A DNA stretch of 64,000 nucleotides from Topomyia yanbarensis (lineage: Eukaryota > Arthropoda > Insecta > Diptera > Culicidae), in assembly GCF_030247195.1 (NCBI RefSeq), contig NC_080670.1:43695524-43759523 (forward strand). Reading direction: 5' to 3'. Numbering within the stretch: the stretch's first letter is position 1; the number at the start of each line of letters is the position of its first letter. The position numbers and the translations under genes are program-made. The notes below the pieces were generated by a model. The model searched no databases and was not told the DNA's origin. It worked only from the letters and a program-made list of their open reading frames with translations. Shown here piece after piece: positions 43,130-55,562 of this stretch.

Positions 43130-46100
43130 TTTTTTTACAATCTCTTCGCAGGTTTAACGTGATTAGTTTGACTAGATTTGCTCAATTAATCCTGTAGTCT
43201 TTAGGAACTTGATAAGAGCCCTTTCTCTTTCGCGATCGTTTTTAAGAATTTCTTGCAATGAACCTTGAATTCCTTTTTTCATTCCGTTCGGTCTCGTATT
43301 TACGACATTCCTGTAGGATGTATCTTCCTGATAGTACCGTTCCACAGGTTGTACACAAGGGATCACTATGGTCAAGCATATGCTGGTGCGAAAGTCGAGT
43401 GTTGCCAATTCTCAGCCGAGTAATTGCTTTCTTCTCTTGTTGGGTTCCATAAGGAATCCATGCGGTGGTATCCGCCTTAATTCCCCTTAGCTGATTGTTG
43501 CGCAGGGTTCTCCATTCTTCTTTCCATTTCCACTGTATCCGTCCAACTACTTCATTCCTAACATCATCTGCGGGTACGGGAAATGCCGCTGGTTCCAGCC
43601 TTGAAGCATTTTCGCGGCGCTATCTGCTAACTCATTGCCGGGGATTCCTTTATGTCCTGGTATCCAACATAGAGTAGTATTTTGATCCAATGATAAGCGT
43701 TTTTCGATAAACTGTATCCATGGGTGGTGAGTGTCAGTGAATATAACACGGCTTAGGCCATGTGTTGAAGGCTGTCTAATAACTTGCATGATTGCATATG
43801 CTTTTGCTGAAAAGGTTAAGATTTCTACAGGTAGTCCGAGCTCGTCCGTCGTGTTGATCCAAATAATACCCGCCCCTACCCTTCTGTCATTTTTGGATCC
43901 ATCCGTAAAAAATGTGGTCAGCTGCAGAAAATCTTCCAGTTGTAGTTTTCGAGTTATTGCACGAGCTGCAGAAGGTGTTAGTTTTTTTTTCTCCGGCTTG
44001 CCTAAGTTTCCAGCACATGCGAAGCCTCTCTGAGGACCAGATTTATGATCGATTTAGTTTTGTTTCAATTCTTGGGATTTATCTCTTGCAATCTCCTCTG
44101 CACGTTCTATGCAAGTGGCGTTCGTGATGCCTTTATCTGATGCTATGGTATTGATTAGATGGCTGATCATACACTCCCAAAACTTGTATTCTAGAGGGAG
44201 TACTCCGTTAATGGCCATTATACTCGCAATAGTCCAATAGTCCTAGGTTGTGAAAGCTCCGCATGCTTTGTTGTGACACGGTTCAAGTTTTTTCAGTTGC
44301 GAAGGCGATACTCCACAGAAAGCAGGGAACCCGATAGTGAGTTTACTCAGTATTATCGATGTATATATGTTCAGTAGCGTTTTTGGATGTCCTCCTACCT
44401 GGTTTCCAGAAATTGCTCGGAGAATGTTAATTCTAGGCTCTATTTCTTTTTTAAGGTTCGAAATTTGTGCATGCGTATTAAGTCTCTTATCGAAAGTAAT
44501 TCCTAGTATCCTTTGAGTGCTGACTTCAGAAAGTGCTTCGGATTGTTAGAGGTGCGATATTCACATGGGATCGTTTGCGGCATACATGCATAAATGTTGA
44601 TTTTTCATGAGAGATCCGAAAACCTGTTTTACTCTCCCATTTGCTTAGATATTCGAGTGTTCGTTGCAGCATTCTACGAACCCGAATATGTTTTCTGGCG
44701 GCGAAGATTAGTATGATATCATCAGCGTAGATTAGTATTTTGATTTGCTTTGGTATACTTCGAAAAATTGAATTAATAGCTATAAGAAAGAGAGTAATGC
44801 TCATTACTGAACCTTGTGAGACACCGTTGTTGTGTTTATACTCTTCACTTTTGGAGCCGTACAGTATAACACGGAAACGTCGATTCTCCAAAAAGTTGAT
44901 TATATAACGAACCAGGTTCCCTCCGAATCCCCATTTTATAAGCGTATCGCTAATTAAACGTCGCCATGTAACATCGTACGCTTTAGAGATATCTAGAGAT
45001 ACAACTTCAGCATGGTATTTATTCCGTATTGATGTTTTTAGGAATCCTTCGAGGGTCGTCAAATGGTCATTGATTGATTTGCCCTTTCTGAACGCATATT
45101 GTCGACTGTCTAATAATCCTCGCATCTCTAATGTTGATACCAGCCTATAATTGCCCATCCTTTCCATAGATTTGCTCAGACAACTTATGAGCATTATAGG
45201 TCGATAACTAGCTGGAAGTTTCGGATCTTTCCCTGGCTTCAAAAGTGGGACTAAAAACGATAATCTCCATTGATCTGTTTTTTGTTAAGAAAGGAAGCGG
45301 TGTAGGACGCGTTAGATGAGACGTATTCATAATGCCGAGCCAGAACTTCTACAATATGTTTCGTGTCTGTATATAGAGTACTATCAACCTGGATACAGGG
45401 TGCTCGATGACATTTTTTATCTCCGCGGAGCGAACGTACTTTTTTCCATAAAGTGTTTATCGATGTTTCTGGGTTGATGTCCTTCAAAAAGTTCTCCCAT
45501 GATTCAGTTCGAGACTTCCACATAATATGGCGAGCTTTACTTCGGGCTGACTTGAATTCGACAAGGAGTATATTTGTATTAGGATGTTCTGGCGGGAGGC
45601 GTCGCAATGATTTTCTCCTAGCACGGATGGCATTTTCTAGCTCTGAATTCCACCATGGCATGGCGTTAGGATGTAGCTTTCCGCTTGTACGAGGAATCGC
45701 ATTTTAGGCTATGGATTGGATAGCGACCTATATCTGTAGTGCTGAGTGATAATTCAATTGCGTCGGTATTTCCTGTGCTGTGCGTTACATGGGTATGGGT
45801 GCCGTCATTCATTATCACGAGGTCTTCTTCGTCAATAGGCTCGAGGAGAGTTTTCCCAATTGAATCCGTTTTATTGCTTCCCCATGCTGAGTGATGCGAG
45901 TTCATGTCGCCTAATATAATAAATGGTTTTGATAACTGTATGTATAAGTCAGTCAATGCATCTTTATTTTGAGCTCCTCGAGGCAGATACAAAGATACCA
46001 AAGTAATAGAGAACGGGAAATCTACTCGAACGGCGACGGCAGAAAGTGCGGTATGCAGTGATACTTTGTGGTGAGGGTAACCATTACGAATTGCTATGGA

Positions 46101-46343
46101 AACTCCTCCGCACGTTCCTCTTTGGTGACCGAAGTCATGCTTGAAATATGTTTTAAAATGTGGGATTTTAAGATCTTCTGATGTGTGGGTTTCTTGAAGG
46201 GCTATGGCGTAGGTGTCGTGCTGGGATGTTATGGTGCGTAATTCTGTAAAACGATGTCTAAGTCCATTTATATTCCATTGAAGAATGGTTCTGCCAATGC
46301 CTACTGTTGGTTGGTTTACCCTAGGCATCATCATCGATAACAA
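43130..46343 (-). pseudogene. ORF2 with endonuclease, RT and RNase H
   Basis: Endonuclease 46343-45700: ILQWNINGLRHRFTEL, LQETHTS, FIILGDMNSHHSAWGS. RT 45240-44526: KLPASYRPIMLISCL, FRKGKSINDHL, VVSLDISKAYD (motif A), NNGVSQGSVMSITLF (motif B), LIYADDIILI (motif C). RNase H about 43920-43610: FFTDGSKNDRRVGAGIIW, then SAKAYAI where the usual catalytic Glu is Lys, then IFTD and WIPGHKGIPGNELADSAA. A C-terminal CTTCGT lies near 43350. The ORF2 start overlaps the ORF1 end by about 23 bases, suggesting coupled translation in the intact element. Frame changes occur near 45.7, 45.25 and 44.5 kb. Confidence 0.85.
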
Positions 46344-47724
46344 GATGATCGGCAGACTGTGTGCGTCGACATGTCTGGGTTAAAGTATGTGTTTTCATTG
46401 CAGGTTTTTTTCTCACAGGGGAATCTCCGGTTATTTCTGATTCTCTCGTACATGTTGGGGTGTTAGAGCGGCTCTTCTTTCCGGATTGTTTTGATTGGTT
46501 TGGATGTGTGAAGACGTTAGGAGAGCGACTGTCAGCTAGTGTTTTATTACTACTGTGGGTAGTTCTGCTGTTTCCAGGGTTAGTGGTAAGGTCGGTTATA
46601 GTTGTAGCTGGTTTAATGAGATTTGGCTTAGTGTTAGCTTGCATTTAAACTGGCGTTGGTGTAACTTGAGGTGCAGGGGCGGGCATTGGTTTAACTTGAG
46701 ACGGAGCAGCAGGAACGTTTTGGCATGAGCATTTACAACCACATGGTTTAGCTGGTTGGGGAGGATTTCTGCTAACAGCTCGAGCGTAAGATGTCATTTT
46801 TTCAGAGTAAAGGGGACGGGCAACCGGAAGTGATACGTCATGATCGATTTTTATTTTCATTATTTCGACTTCGATTTTGTGTTTTGGACAAAGTGGCGAT
46901 GTAGTAGGATGATTTTGTTTATAGAGTAAGCAGGAAGCTGGGCGATCGCATTTGTCGTCGTGCCAGTTTTGCCCACAATTTCTAGATTTCCTATCTGCTG
47001 CGCAACGTGTACTAATGTGTCCGTAATCCCAATAATTGAAGCAGCGAGTTGGCCTTGGGTAGAAGGTTTTCTGAGAAAACCAATTTTGATAATCTTGGGA
47101 GCAGTGGGTTTATGGATCGTAAGAATGATTGTTGGTGTAGGTTCGCGGACTCCTTCTACTGTTCTAGAGATTCTCCTTACCTTGGTTACATGCTGTTCCT
47201 TAAGCTCTTCCAAAATCTCACCTACCTATGTAAAATCTCGGGTGCACTTATCACTACTTTACAAAAATTGAGGTGTTCATGTTCTTTAACTGTGAGTCTG
47301 GTCGCATCAGGAAGTGGGCCCAGCCTATGAAGTCGCTGAAAATCACGTTCACCGCGCACTTTCACTACGATTCTCGCACCATTCTGCTCAGATTGCGTAT
47401 CTTAATTTTTTGCACAGCTTGTTTCACATGTTTTTCGATTAGGAAAGGGGATGAACCAATTGATGAGGTAGTTTCACCTTCGCTTTCGATCACTAGAAAC
47501 CTGACGTGTTCACTTGTGCTTGTTGCAACATTCCCGAGAGCGGGGAAGTCCCCGCTTCGACGTAAAGACTCAGTGCCCAGCATCGGAGCTGGACACCGGT
47601 AATAAAAACTTAGATTGGGTCGGTTGAACTTTGTTTGTTCGGGCACTAGCGTAAAAACTTCATAATTTAAGTGTGTTCTGTTTTGCTTTGGTACACCCGA
47701 AAGATAGTAAAGCGGAGCACACAA
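46321..47724 (-). pseudogene. ORF1 (gag) of the I-like element
   Basis: The N-terminal part (47724-47365) includes RFLVIESEGETTSSIGSSPF, a segment typical of I and Jockey gag proteins. After a shift, 47213 onwards has VTKVRRISRTVEGVREPTPT and IKIGFLRKP. A further shift near 47.06 kb continues as CFNYWDYGHISTRC (a zinc knuckle with its second Cys changed to Tyr), NCGQNWHDDKCDRPASC and CPKHK. The tail is Pro/Gln/Ser-rich with one internal stop at about 46645 and ends at TAG 46321-46323. The intact protein would bind RNA. Confidence 0.75.
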
Positions 47725-47750
47725 AAAGTCGACCTTTGACTATGCTGGTC

Positions 47751-50119
47751 TGTTCAGAACTGGTGAAGGAAAAGGATTTTTTGTCGCGACTACGACTAAC
47801 GTTTTATTATATTTTATTTTCATTGTAACTTTCATTGTACTGAACACAATGTTTGCACTAATCAGTCAGAAAATGTTCATTAATCTTCTATTAGATTTCC
47901 AAGTATGTATAACTTACATAAAGATAAAATATTTTCAGATCTGTGTCATGATTGGCCAGTACTGGAACACACGCGAAAGCTAGCATTTTATTGCATTGTT
48001 GGCCACGCCTTTTCTACGACGTTAAACCATGCAAAGGTTTTAAGACATGGCCTGTTTGAATTTTTCATCATTCGTTTACCCGTCGTCGACAGCAGCAGCA
48101 ACAGCTAGCAGACGAAACAGGAGCAGCATGGTTCACCGGAGGGAAGTTGCCCCAGCCACGGCATTAATACCGGCCAGAAATCGACAATCTGCGAGAAATT
48201 CTTCACTATCAGATGGCAGTGCGTTGGTTTAGTGGAAGAAGCTGGTTTTGTACTTTCGAGCATAAGTGGCAATGGAAAATACCCAGTTTTTTACACTTCT
48301 ACTCGAAAGTGCACGGCACTATCCCGATGCATATCAGTCAAAAAGTCCAAGAGAGTTTCTGATCAGCAAGCTTCCCTTTGAGCTGTAGCAGCCCCCACAA
48401 ACAACCAGTGAAGCCTTATCACAGACAAACAGACATAACTCTTTGAATAATTATTCAAGATTTCTATAGATTACATTCAAAAGATCATTCCTGCTTGTCG
48501 CTAGCGCTATCTATCGTAATTCCTGCTCAACTTTTTAATTCACCTCATCAAAGCTAGCGACGCTGGTGTCTTTTGACACATAGATACTCGGTCAATTTTT
48601 AACAATAGCTTGGTTGTGAAAAAACTACTGATAGAATAGCAAACGTGAACCTCACCTGTACCAGCTCTACTGAATAATTCATGTCTGGATTCCAATAAAA
48701 ATGCACAATCAATTGAGTCAGACTCGTTTGTTGCACTTGAGCTGAAATATAGACAAATTATTTTGTTCCGAACGAAGGTGACAATTCGGAAATATTTGTG
48801 AAGTGAAGTAGTCAGTACCGTCCATTCAGCAGTATTTAATTCATCATCACAGTGTCCTACTGGCTCAAGTATAATCGAGCACTCCAAGTATTTCATTTTT
48901 TTCTAACCATTCATCTTTGTTGTTTTAGTGTCTTCTTTATTTTTACCAGAATTTCCGAATGAATTACTCTAAACTTATGCTGGAAAACTATAGTAAAACA
49001 ACCATTTATTCTTTGCTGTGAAGTGGTGACCGCAATAAACTGGCTTATACGCAGGTGGGATTGTACTCGATAACATTTTCATTATTGTAATATTTTCAAA
49101 ATTTACATTTTTCTTCCATGTGATTTCAATAATCCCTCACTACAATGCCAAAAGCAACTGCTGTTTTTGAACCGTTACTAGGAGTATTTTTCGGGCGAGC
49201 AGGATGCATCGGAATTGGATGCTATGAAGACAACAAAATATCATCGAATCGGAAACCTTGAAGAGTACAATGGTGCGGAAGGGAAACATGGACAAGAATC
49301 GGAGAAAGACAGGTTGAATCATGGAGCAGATTCGCAAAGCTGCCAAAGGGACGGAAGAAACGATTACCAAGTATTGTGCAAATTGTGAACGGCAACTTGA
49401 GGTTAAACCAGCTTTTGCTGTAGGTACGGTAGCACATTCATGCGGTGCCAGTTTACTTCTAGATGCCAAATTTAAACTAAGCAACCGTCAAAAAACAATT
49501 AAACCTATTTGTTTATTTCTAAGAAAAAATGAGTTTTTATATCTTGTCTCTACTTACTAAATCGTTCTACTATGCGGACATTTTATTACATTGAGAATCA
49601 TTACAACGTTCTTAGAATATTACATTCGTATATGTCGTCATTAACGGTCAAAAATTCTGTCCCATGGCAGTATATCGTCTTCGTGTAGCGTCAATTAAAC
49701 TGAATTTTCTGCACCTTTTAAAACCCACTTTATGTGCATATTTTCCGACGCCATATTACAAGATTTTTTATTGTGTTTTTATATAGACATGTTAACAGAT
49801 TTTTATTGATCTTTAAATTATAAATTGTACAGAAACTAAATGATTTTCCGATTGTCACACTTTCCTGTTTTGGCATAACACAAACTCGTACCAGCGACCC
49901 ATTTTGGTTATTTACCAGTCTACTACTCACAAGTTTCTAAAGATGAGCAATATCGCCACCATACTAAGTGTGGCGTTCCTGCACACTAACATATTTGTAA
50001 AAGAGCTGTTTTCAACATGGACGATGGCGAGTTTTAGAGTGTTATGTCTGTGGCCTTATATCTTTGGTTTTTGACATTAAAAAAGTCCTACCACACTATT
50101 TGGTGCTAGGTGTTATTCT
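47751..50119. other. Unassigned DNA
   Basis: No bounded element is recognised. A plus-strand frame at 48047-48232 (SSTAAATASRRNRSSMVHRR) is Ser/Arg/Ala-rich around a short CAG run and might be a coding remnant; a frame at 49321-49560 has CANC but nothing else. Neither has supporting splice signals. Confidence 0.35.
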
Positions 50120-50980
50120 AAAAAAAGAAGGAACGGTACCATCGTCACTCGGTCGCATATGCTCCTAGGATTTGCGGACTACATTGATATCATTGGAATC
50201 GACCGCCGAGCCGTGGAAGAGGCATTCGTGCCTTTTAAAAGAGAGACAGCAGGAATTGGTCTCACAATCAACACCAGCAAGACGAAGTACATGATAGCTG
50301 GAAGAATACGTGGGTCCAATAGTGATGTTGGTGGTGAATTGGAGTTAGGTGGTGATAAATTTGAAGTAGTGGAAGAATTTGTGTACCTTGGAAAACTAAT
50401 GACGTGCGATAATGATGTTACCCGCGAGGTGAAAAGGCGTCTTGCAGCTGCCAGTAGGGCTTTTAAGGACTTCGTAGCCAGCTAAAGTCCCGTAGTTTGC
50501 AGACGAAGACAAAATTCGCGTTGTACAAGACATTGATAGTTCCGGTTTCCTTGTACGGCCATGAAACGTGGACGTTAAAGGAAGATCGTAGAGCGTTCGG
50601 TGCCTTCGAACGTAAGGTGCTGCGAACAAGAGGTAAAGAAGGCATCTGGCGGCGTCGCATGAATCACGAGTTATACCAAGTATATAAAGGAGTGGATATT
50701 GCCAAGCTAATAAAAAACGGCAGGCTGCGGTGGGCCGGGCATGTGGCTCGAATGCCGGAAGGACGACAGGCGAAGATAATATTCAGTAGAGAAAGCGGCC
50801 GACGACTCAGTGGCATGCCGCGAACACGATGGCTGTTTGCAGTGGAAGAGGACCTAAAAGCACTCAATGTCCAGGGTGACTGGAAGAGATTGGACCAGAA
50901 CCCGGTCCAGTGGAGGAGAATTCTTCACTCGGCGTAGATTCAACGAAGCGAATTGTTGCCCATCAAGTATCAAAGTAAGT
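50120..50980 (+). pseudogene. C-terminal fragment of an endonuclease-RT polyprotein
   Basis: The frame from about 50130 reads GTIVTRSHMLLGFADYIDII, so the catalytic FADD box has become FADY. It continues with LTINTSKTKYMIAGR and EEFVYLGKLMTCDNDVTREV to TAA at 50483-50485. A frameshift near 50463 then continues as SLQTKTKFALYKTLIVPVSL, ETWTLKEDRRAFGAFERKVL, WRRRMNHELYQVYK, RLRWAGHVARMPEG and a C-terminal WRRI to TAG at 50935-50937. This is the 3' third of a non-LTR RT widely seen in insect genomes. The endonuclease and most of RT are missing, consistent with a 5'-truncated insertion. The 3' end lies near 50980. The clade is not assigned. Confidence 0.85.
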
Positions 50981-53820
50981 CATTCTAAAATCTAAACTAT
51001 CTCCCATGTAACGAAATTAGGTAAGATTTGCACTCTTGTAACTCCGCTATCTCTAGATGGATTTTAGTCTTTTATGCGCCATCCAATTCAGAAACACCTA
51101 TCTTAAATATTGGTAATAATCTAATATCTGCGTAATAAAAGTAGTCAATTGAAAGTCGGTGGCATTGAAAAGCTTACCAAAAAGGGAAATTTACGATTCA
51201 CGAAGCAACTTTTTTAGGCAGAGCCAGTGTTAGGAACGGAATCGGTACGACAGATTATGATTAGTGGCGCCGCGAAGGCGGTTGAATCATTAGTTGCTCG
51301 CATGCCAAACGAGCGACATCATGACTATAACGTCCGGACGGTACAATAAGCGGTAGACGCCATGGCTTTTCGACAGCGATGGCATTAACCCGCACACATT
51401 TAAAGGCTTGTGATTTGATTGCATTAGACAGGATATCATAATTCTTAGCTTATCTGGGCGAAATTTCAAGATATCTGTTTGGGTTGAATATTTAGGCATG
51501 AGTTGCTTGCAGACAAAACAGCGTCATTGTGTGTGCTGACAGATGTTCATACAGATATCAAGGAGACATATTTGTGTAAAATACTTCTTGTCGGGCAAAA
51601 TCAAAGTAAGCAAAATGGACTAACACTTTTACAAGAGAATTTATAATACTACAGCGTGAATTTTCATTAAATTTGTTTCATCGTGGATTATTTTCTATTG
51701 GTATAAAGACGAAGCTGGTATTTGGTCTACAATGCAAAGAAAGCGTGATTCCAATTCAAAATATGCATGAAATGATGTATTGCATTATTTGCATTGGGGG
51801 AATGTTTTTGGCGTGCATATACCGATCACCAGGAAAACTCGGCTAACTATAGCCGATTTACCAATCAATCTGAAGTATCGCAATAATTATCGAATCACCC
51901 TTCATAGGTGCTAGCACTGCTGAAAAAATGCATATCAACAGGAGCTGGTTGTACGCTTGAGCCAGCTTGGGCAAGTGTCGATATAGGACCACTATTTTCC
52001 ATTCACATCATTAGACTTCGAATTTATACTATCCTTAAACCAAGTAATGGTTTATTATTCTTGGCGATAATGCTCGACCATAACCGGTCGATGTAGGATG
52101 TGAAAGTACATCATGAGGGTACAATGTGACAGCAGAACTAGAGTGAACTGGTCCTGCTTGTAAAGAGGTGATTCCGATGCTAACACTCAAGTGGGCTTGG
52201 AGCTTCACTTTGTCACCGGATGAAACTGATTTAATATGCTGTACGAAGTATCAAGAATATAGAATTTATGAATAAATTATTAAAAAAAAGTGCATGATTT
52301 TGTCATTTCTTACTATTCAAACGAATTTTGTTGATAATTTTACATTTTACTGAAAGTGTTCAAAAGGAGCATATTTCAATCCATTTTCAATTCATTTCAG
52401 TATATGAAAATGATGTATACAGTATTGCCGATTTTGTGTATTAGCGATTTTTTCATCGATGGTTATTAAAAATTTATTTAAGGTTACTTTACATTACCCG
52501 TGTACACTGAATACGCTTGGCATCTCCTGAACTACACTGTCTGTGTTGTATTTCTGCCTCTCGGTCACAATATACTATCAGTGATAATAGTTTTGCATTT
52601 TTATTTTCTTCGAACTTTGGAAAAGCAACCTTTTTTACATCATTCTCGTAGTAATAACTACGGGTCATCCGTCCACAACCATACGGAGAGACAGAACGAG
52701 CGGAATTCCACGCTACCGATCCCCGCAGGCTAGCAATGAATGCGTGCATCTATCCGAGTGAAACCCGCTCCTAGTTGGAGAAGCTAAAACTGGATCGGCG
52801 GCAAACCAATGAGAAGACCTGCTGCAGTCACGCATCTGTGTTCTTGCCGGATCCCCTTTTCTGCTGCCGTTATAAGCCAGACCACATTGTCCTCACTTCA
52901 CCCTGCGCTCCCGCCATCAAAAACTTTCCCCGTTTTTCCCCTGCTGAAGATGAGCGGCGAAAGATCTTGTCGAACCAAACCGGCTACAAATTGATTCTGC
53001 AGAATTGCATCGATAGTAAAAACTGACTACGAGAGCAAAGAACTGCCGAGTAGAGTGAAGTAGGTATGTAATAAGAGAAAAAAAAATCTTTTGCCCATAC
53101 TGGAACCTGTGACAAGTTGTATGTAAGTGCGCGGAGGATGAGACGCGAAAACCACTTGCACTTGGGCCAGTTGATATGGGGTGCGGTAGGTGTGTGGAAT
53201 GTGGAAAAATTGAACGTTTATTTCCAGCTCTCCTTCTCCCTCTCTCTGAATGCATTGTTTGTGTTGTGCTATTTTGACTAGCTGTGCGATAAGAAATTAT
53301 TGACGTTTGCTCGGAGGCGGAATAGTCAGAACAATGAGAGTAAATAATAATACAGTGCAATTAACAATTTGTATTGCTAATAATACATTGGATTGTGCAT
53401 TGCATTAATATATGTATGCACATGGACAAAGCCGACACTGACCACGAACGTTGATTGTTTTCGGTTTTTAGGAAGCTGATCTTGCAAAAACAGCTCTTGT
53501 CAACATTCGATGTTAAGGTTCAAGTGCACTAGTGTACCTGTAGAAAAAATGTGTTCAGTTTCATATACGTTTGATTAATAAAAAACATTCGTTAAACTGA
53601 ATGAGAAGAATGTCACTGATCCCTATCAGTACAACATTTCTAATAGTACGTACACCTTAGCTTCATTTAGCGTACGTTCTATCGAATCACAAATAAAATT
53701 CAAAATATTACTTTTTATGTTTAATATTTAACGAAACTTCACAAAAATTATATTAATCACTAAATTCATCACCCTATTAGTGATAAACTGTCCTATCACC
53801 AAGTACTTAATCTTTAATGT
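50981..53820. other. Unassigned DNA
   Basis: No gene or element is supported. A GC-richer stretch at 52640-53250 has open frames on both strands (for example 52775-53026 plus, 53360-52917 minus) without motifs; it could be an exon or UTR of a host gene but the evidence is insufficient. Confidence 0.35.
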
Positions 53821-53828
53821 TATGGTTT

Positions 53829-54074
53829 CAGGAGCGGATCCAGAAAAATATTTCGGAGGGGGTCCGAAATTTTGATTTTGAAATGTTCATTGAACAATGC
53901 GTAATAAGTAATGACCTTGTTTAATAAAAATCAGTTTTTGTGGTCGAATCTTATCTGGAATGATTTTGAGTTTACAACGAATTAAAATGGCAATTATTTT
54001 AAAATTTCTCAGCAAGTCAAAATATTTCGGAGGGGGTCCAGACCCCCAAGACCCTCCCCCTGGATCCGCCACTA
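53829..54074. mobile_element. 246-bp hAT-type MITE
   Basis: Left end CAGGAGCGGATCCAG and, on the minus strand, right end TAGTGGCGGATCCAG form inverted repeats. TATGGTTT at 53821-53828 and 54075-54082 is an 8-base target-site duplication. A TTTCGGAGGGGGTCC motif occurs near both ends as a direct repeat. Confidence 0.85.
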
Positions 54075-54082
54075 TATGGTTT

Positions 54083-55205
54083 CCATCGACCAGGATGGTT
54101 GAAAATGGAGTGTAAAAAGATTTCCATGGTCCCGTAAGTTCCTTTCAAATTGGTCGCATTGTCTTGAGCATTTCGGCAAATTTATTAGGAATTTTGTAGA
54201 GCTTCTGTAGAACTTCTTTAAAATTCTAGAACTATCCTGAATCTCTGAAATTCGTAAGACTTGCTTGAAATTCATAGATAGATTCCCTGAAGATTTTCTT
54301 ATTTTTTTGATCTGCCTGAAGCAAAAGGAATTGTATTTTGTATATTTGATTCGTGTAATAATAAAAGTACAATTTTTCAAACTGTGGGAACGAACCGAAA
54401 TTTGGTGGGTTAAAAAACAGAAGTTCCCGTTTTGTGGGCGCGATAACAATTCTTCTCAGATACATACAGGATTTCAGATTCATTTTTATTCCTTTCAGTT
54501 TTTGGTCGTTAATGAACTTTAAAAACCCCGAAAACGGATATTTAAATATATTTGCAAAGGAGATATGATTTTACATTAAAACAATGTCGGCATATAAACT
54601 AAAAGGTGTAATAATCACAGTTTTTGACTACATAAGATAGGTTTTACTGAGCTAGGAAATATTTCTTGAACCACGCCAATATGGTGGATACATTTTTTAA
54701 TCACGCTCACAAGATCGCCAAACAAAGTGTTGAGAAAATACTTATTTTTTCAGCTCTTTAAGCACTACCAGCAACCTCCATCGAAGTCGCAGTCTTGCGA
54801 ATCTCGCCCATTCCATTCAAACATTGTATCTCCTAAAATGTATGAGACTCAGCACTCAAATTTTATGTACATAATGTTTGCAGATTGTTCATCAAAAATC
54901 GTTTTATCGCCGCCTTCAAAATTGCCTAAAATCTTCTTTGATGTTCGAAAAATGTCTCGAATTTTTGCAATTTTCCTTAAAGTTAGTAGACTTGAGACAT
55001 GCCGTACCTGAAGCTTGAAGAGACTTTTTGATATTCGTCACTTTTCCAATTTTGTAAGTTTTCTCGTAATACTTCGTTTAAATTAATTGTGAGTTTCATG
55101 AAATGCACTTGGCATTTTTTTAAGTTTGATAGAATTTTATAAAATTTGCAGACGCCCCCTGATGTTTAAAAGATTCTTCATAAATCCTTAGAATATTCTT
55201 GAAAC
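54083..55205. other. Degenerate AT-rich repeat background
   Basis: Sequence with many loose repeats of CTTGAAA/TTCTTGAA type; it appears to continue on the other side of the hammerhead element (55682-56260). No gene is seen. Confidence 0.4.
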
Positions 55206-55218
55206 TTCGCGAACTTTC

Positions 55219-55324
55219 ACTATGCTATATTTCACCCTAAGGAGGAAAATTTGGTAAAAACCAAAATTTCTCACTAGGGTGAAAATTTGTTGGTAAAAAC
55301 CAGTCTTTGTACAGGAGGGCACAA
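55219..55324 (+). repeat. 106-bp direct repeat, left copy
   Basis: Identical over its full length to 55563-55668. It begins ACTATGCTATATTTCACCCT and ends GGAGGGCACAA. Perfect identity in a neighbourhood of decayed repeats suggests recent insertion or gene conversion. Confidence 0.95.
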
Positions 55325-55343
55325 ATCCTTATTTCATACTATG

Positions 55344-55418
55344 TTGCGTTTCGGCTTCGCCTCATCAGAAACCGACACTAACACATTGTCGGAATAGATT
55401 AGCGCCGGCTTGACGCAA
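55344..55418 (-). ncRNA. Canonical hammerhead ribozyme (helix III open)
   Basis: On the minus strand all invariant parts are present: CTGATGA (55362-55368), a perfect stem II GGC-GAA-GCC (55353-55361), GAAA (55349-55352) and the cleavage triplet GTC with the cut expected between the bases complementary to 55412 and 55411. Helix III is TTGCGT with ACGCAA (55413-55418 and 55344-55349), six perfect pairs. Helix I pairs 55398-55411 with 55369-55382 over 14 positions, all Watson-Crick or G-U, with a loop of about 15 bases. The open helix is III, so it is type III in the usual naming. Covarying G-U pairs and intact core suggest a self-cleaving RNA; activity is not proven. Confidence 0.85.
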
Positions 55419-55562
55419 ATCCCTTAAAACTAAAACACACTATGTGTTTCAATCAAACGACTGATCAAACGTGATGTCCCGTTCGAGCAGAAGTTCTGTT
55501 TATGCCGATGAGACACAAGTGAAGCCGAAACTTGTCTTGGCTTAGCAGGCCTATGCGAAAGC

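Larger units (their letters stand above)
42586..47750 (-). mobile_element. I-like non-LTR retrotransposon, nearly full length, broken
   Basis: On the minus strand the order is ORF1 (47724-46321), then ORF2 with endonuclease, RT, RNase H and a C-terminal Cys motif (46343 to about 43130), then a 3' region ending in a CAA-type tail at about 42586-42600. An RNase H domain downstream of RT is a hallmark of I-clade elements (and a few relatives). Exact ends and the target-site duplication were not determined. Many frameshifts and stops make it inactive. Confidence 0.8.

Noticed and set aside
53887..54072. Gly/Pro-rich minus-strand frame
   Set aside because: It lies within the 246-bp hAT MITE and starts in its inverted repeat.
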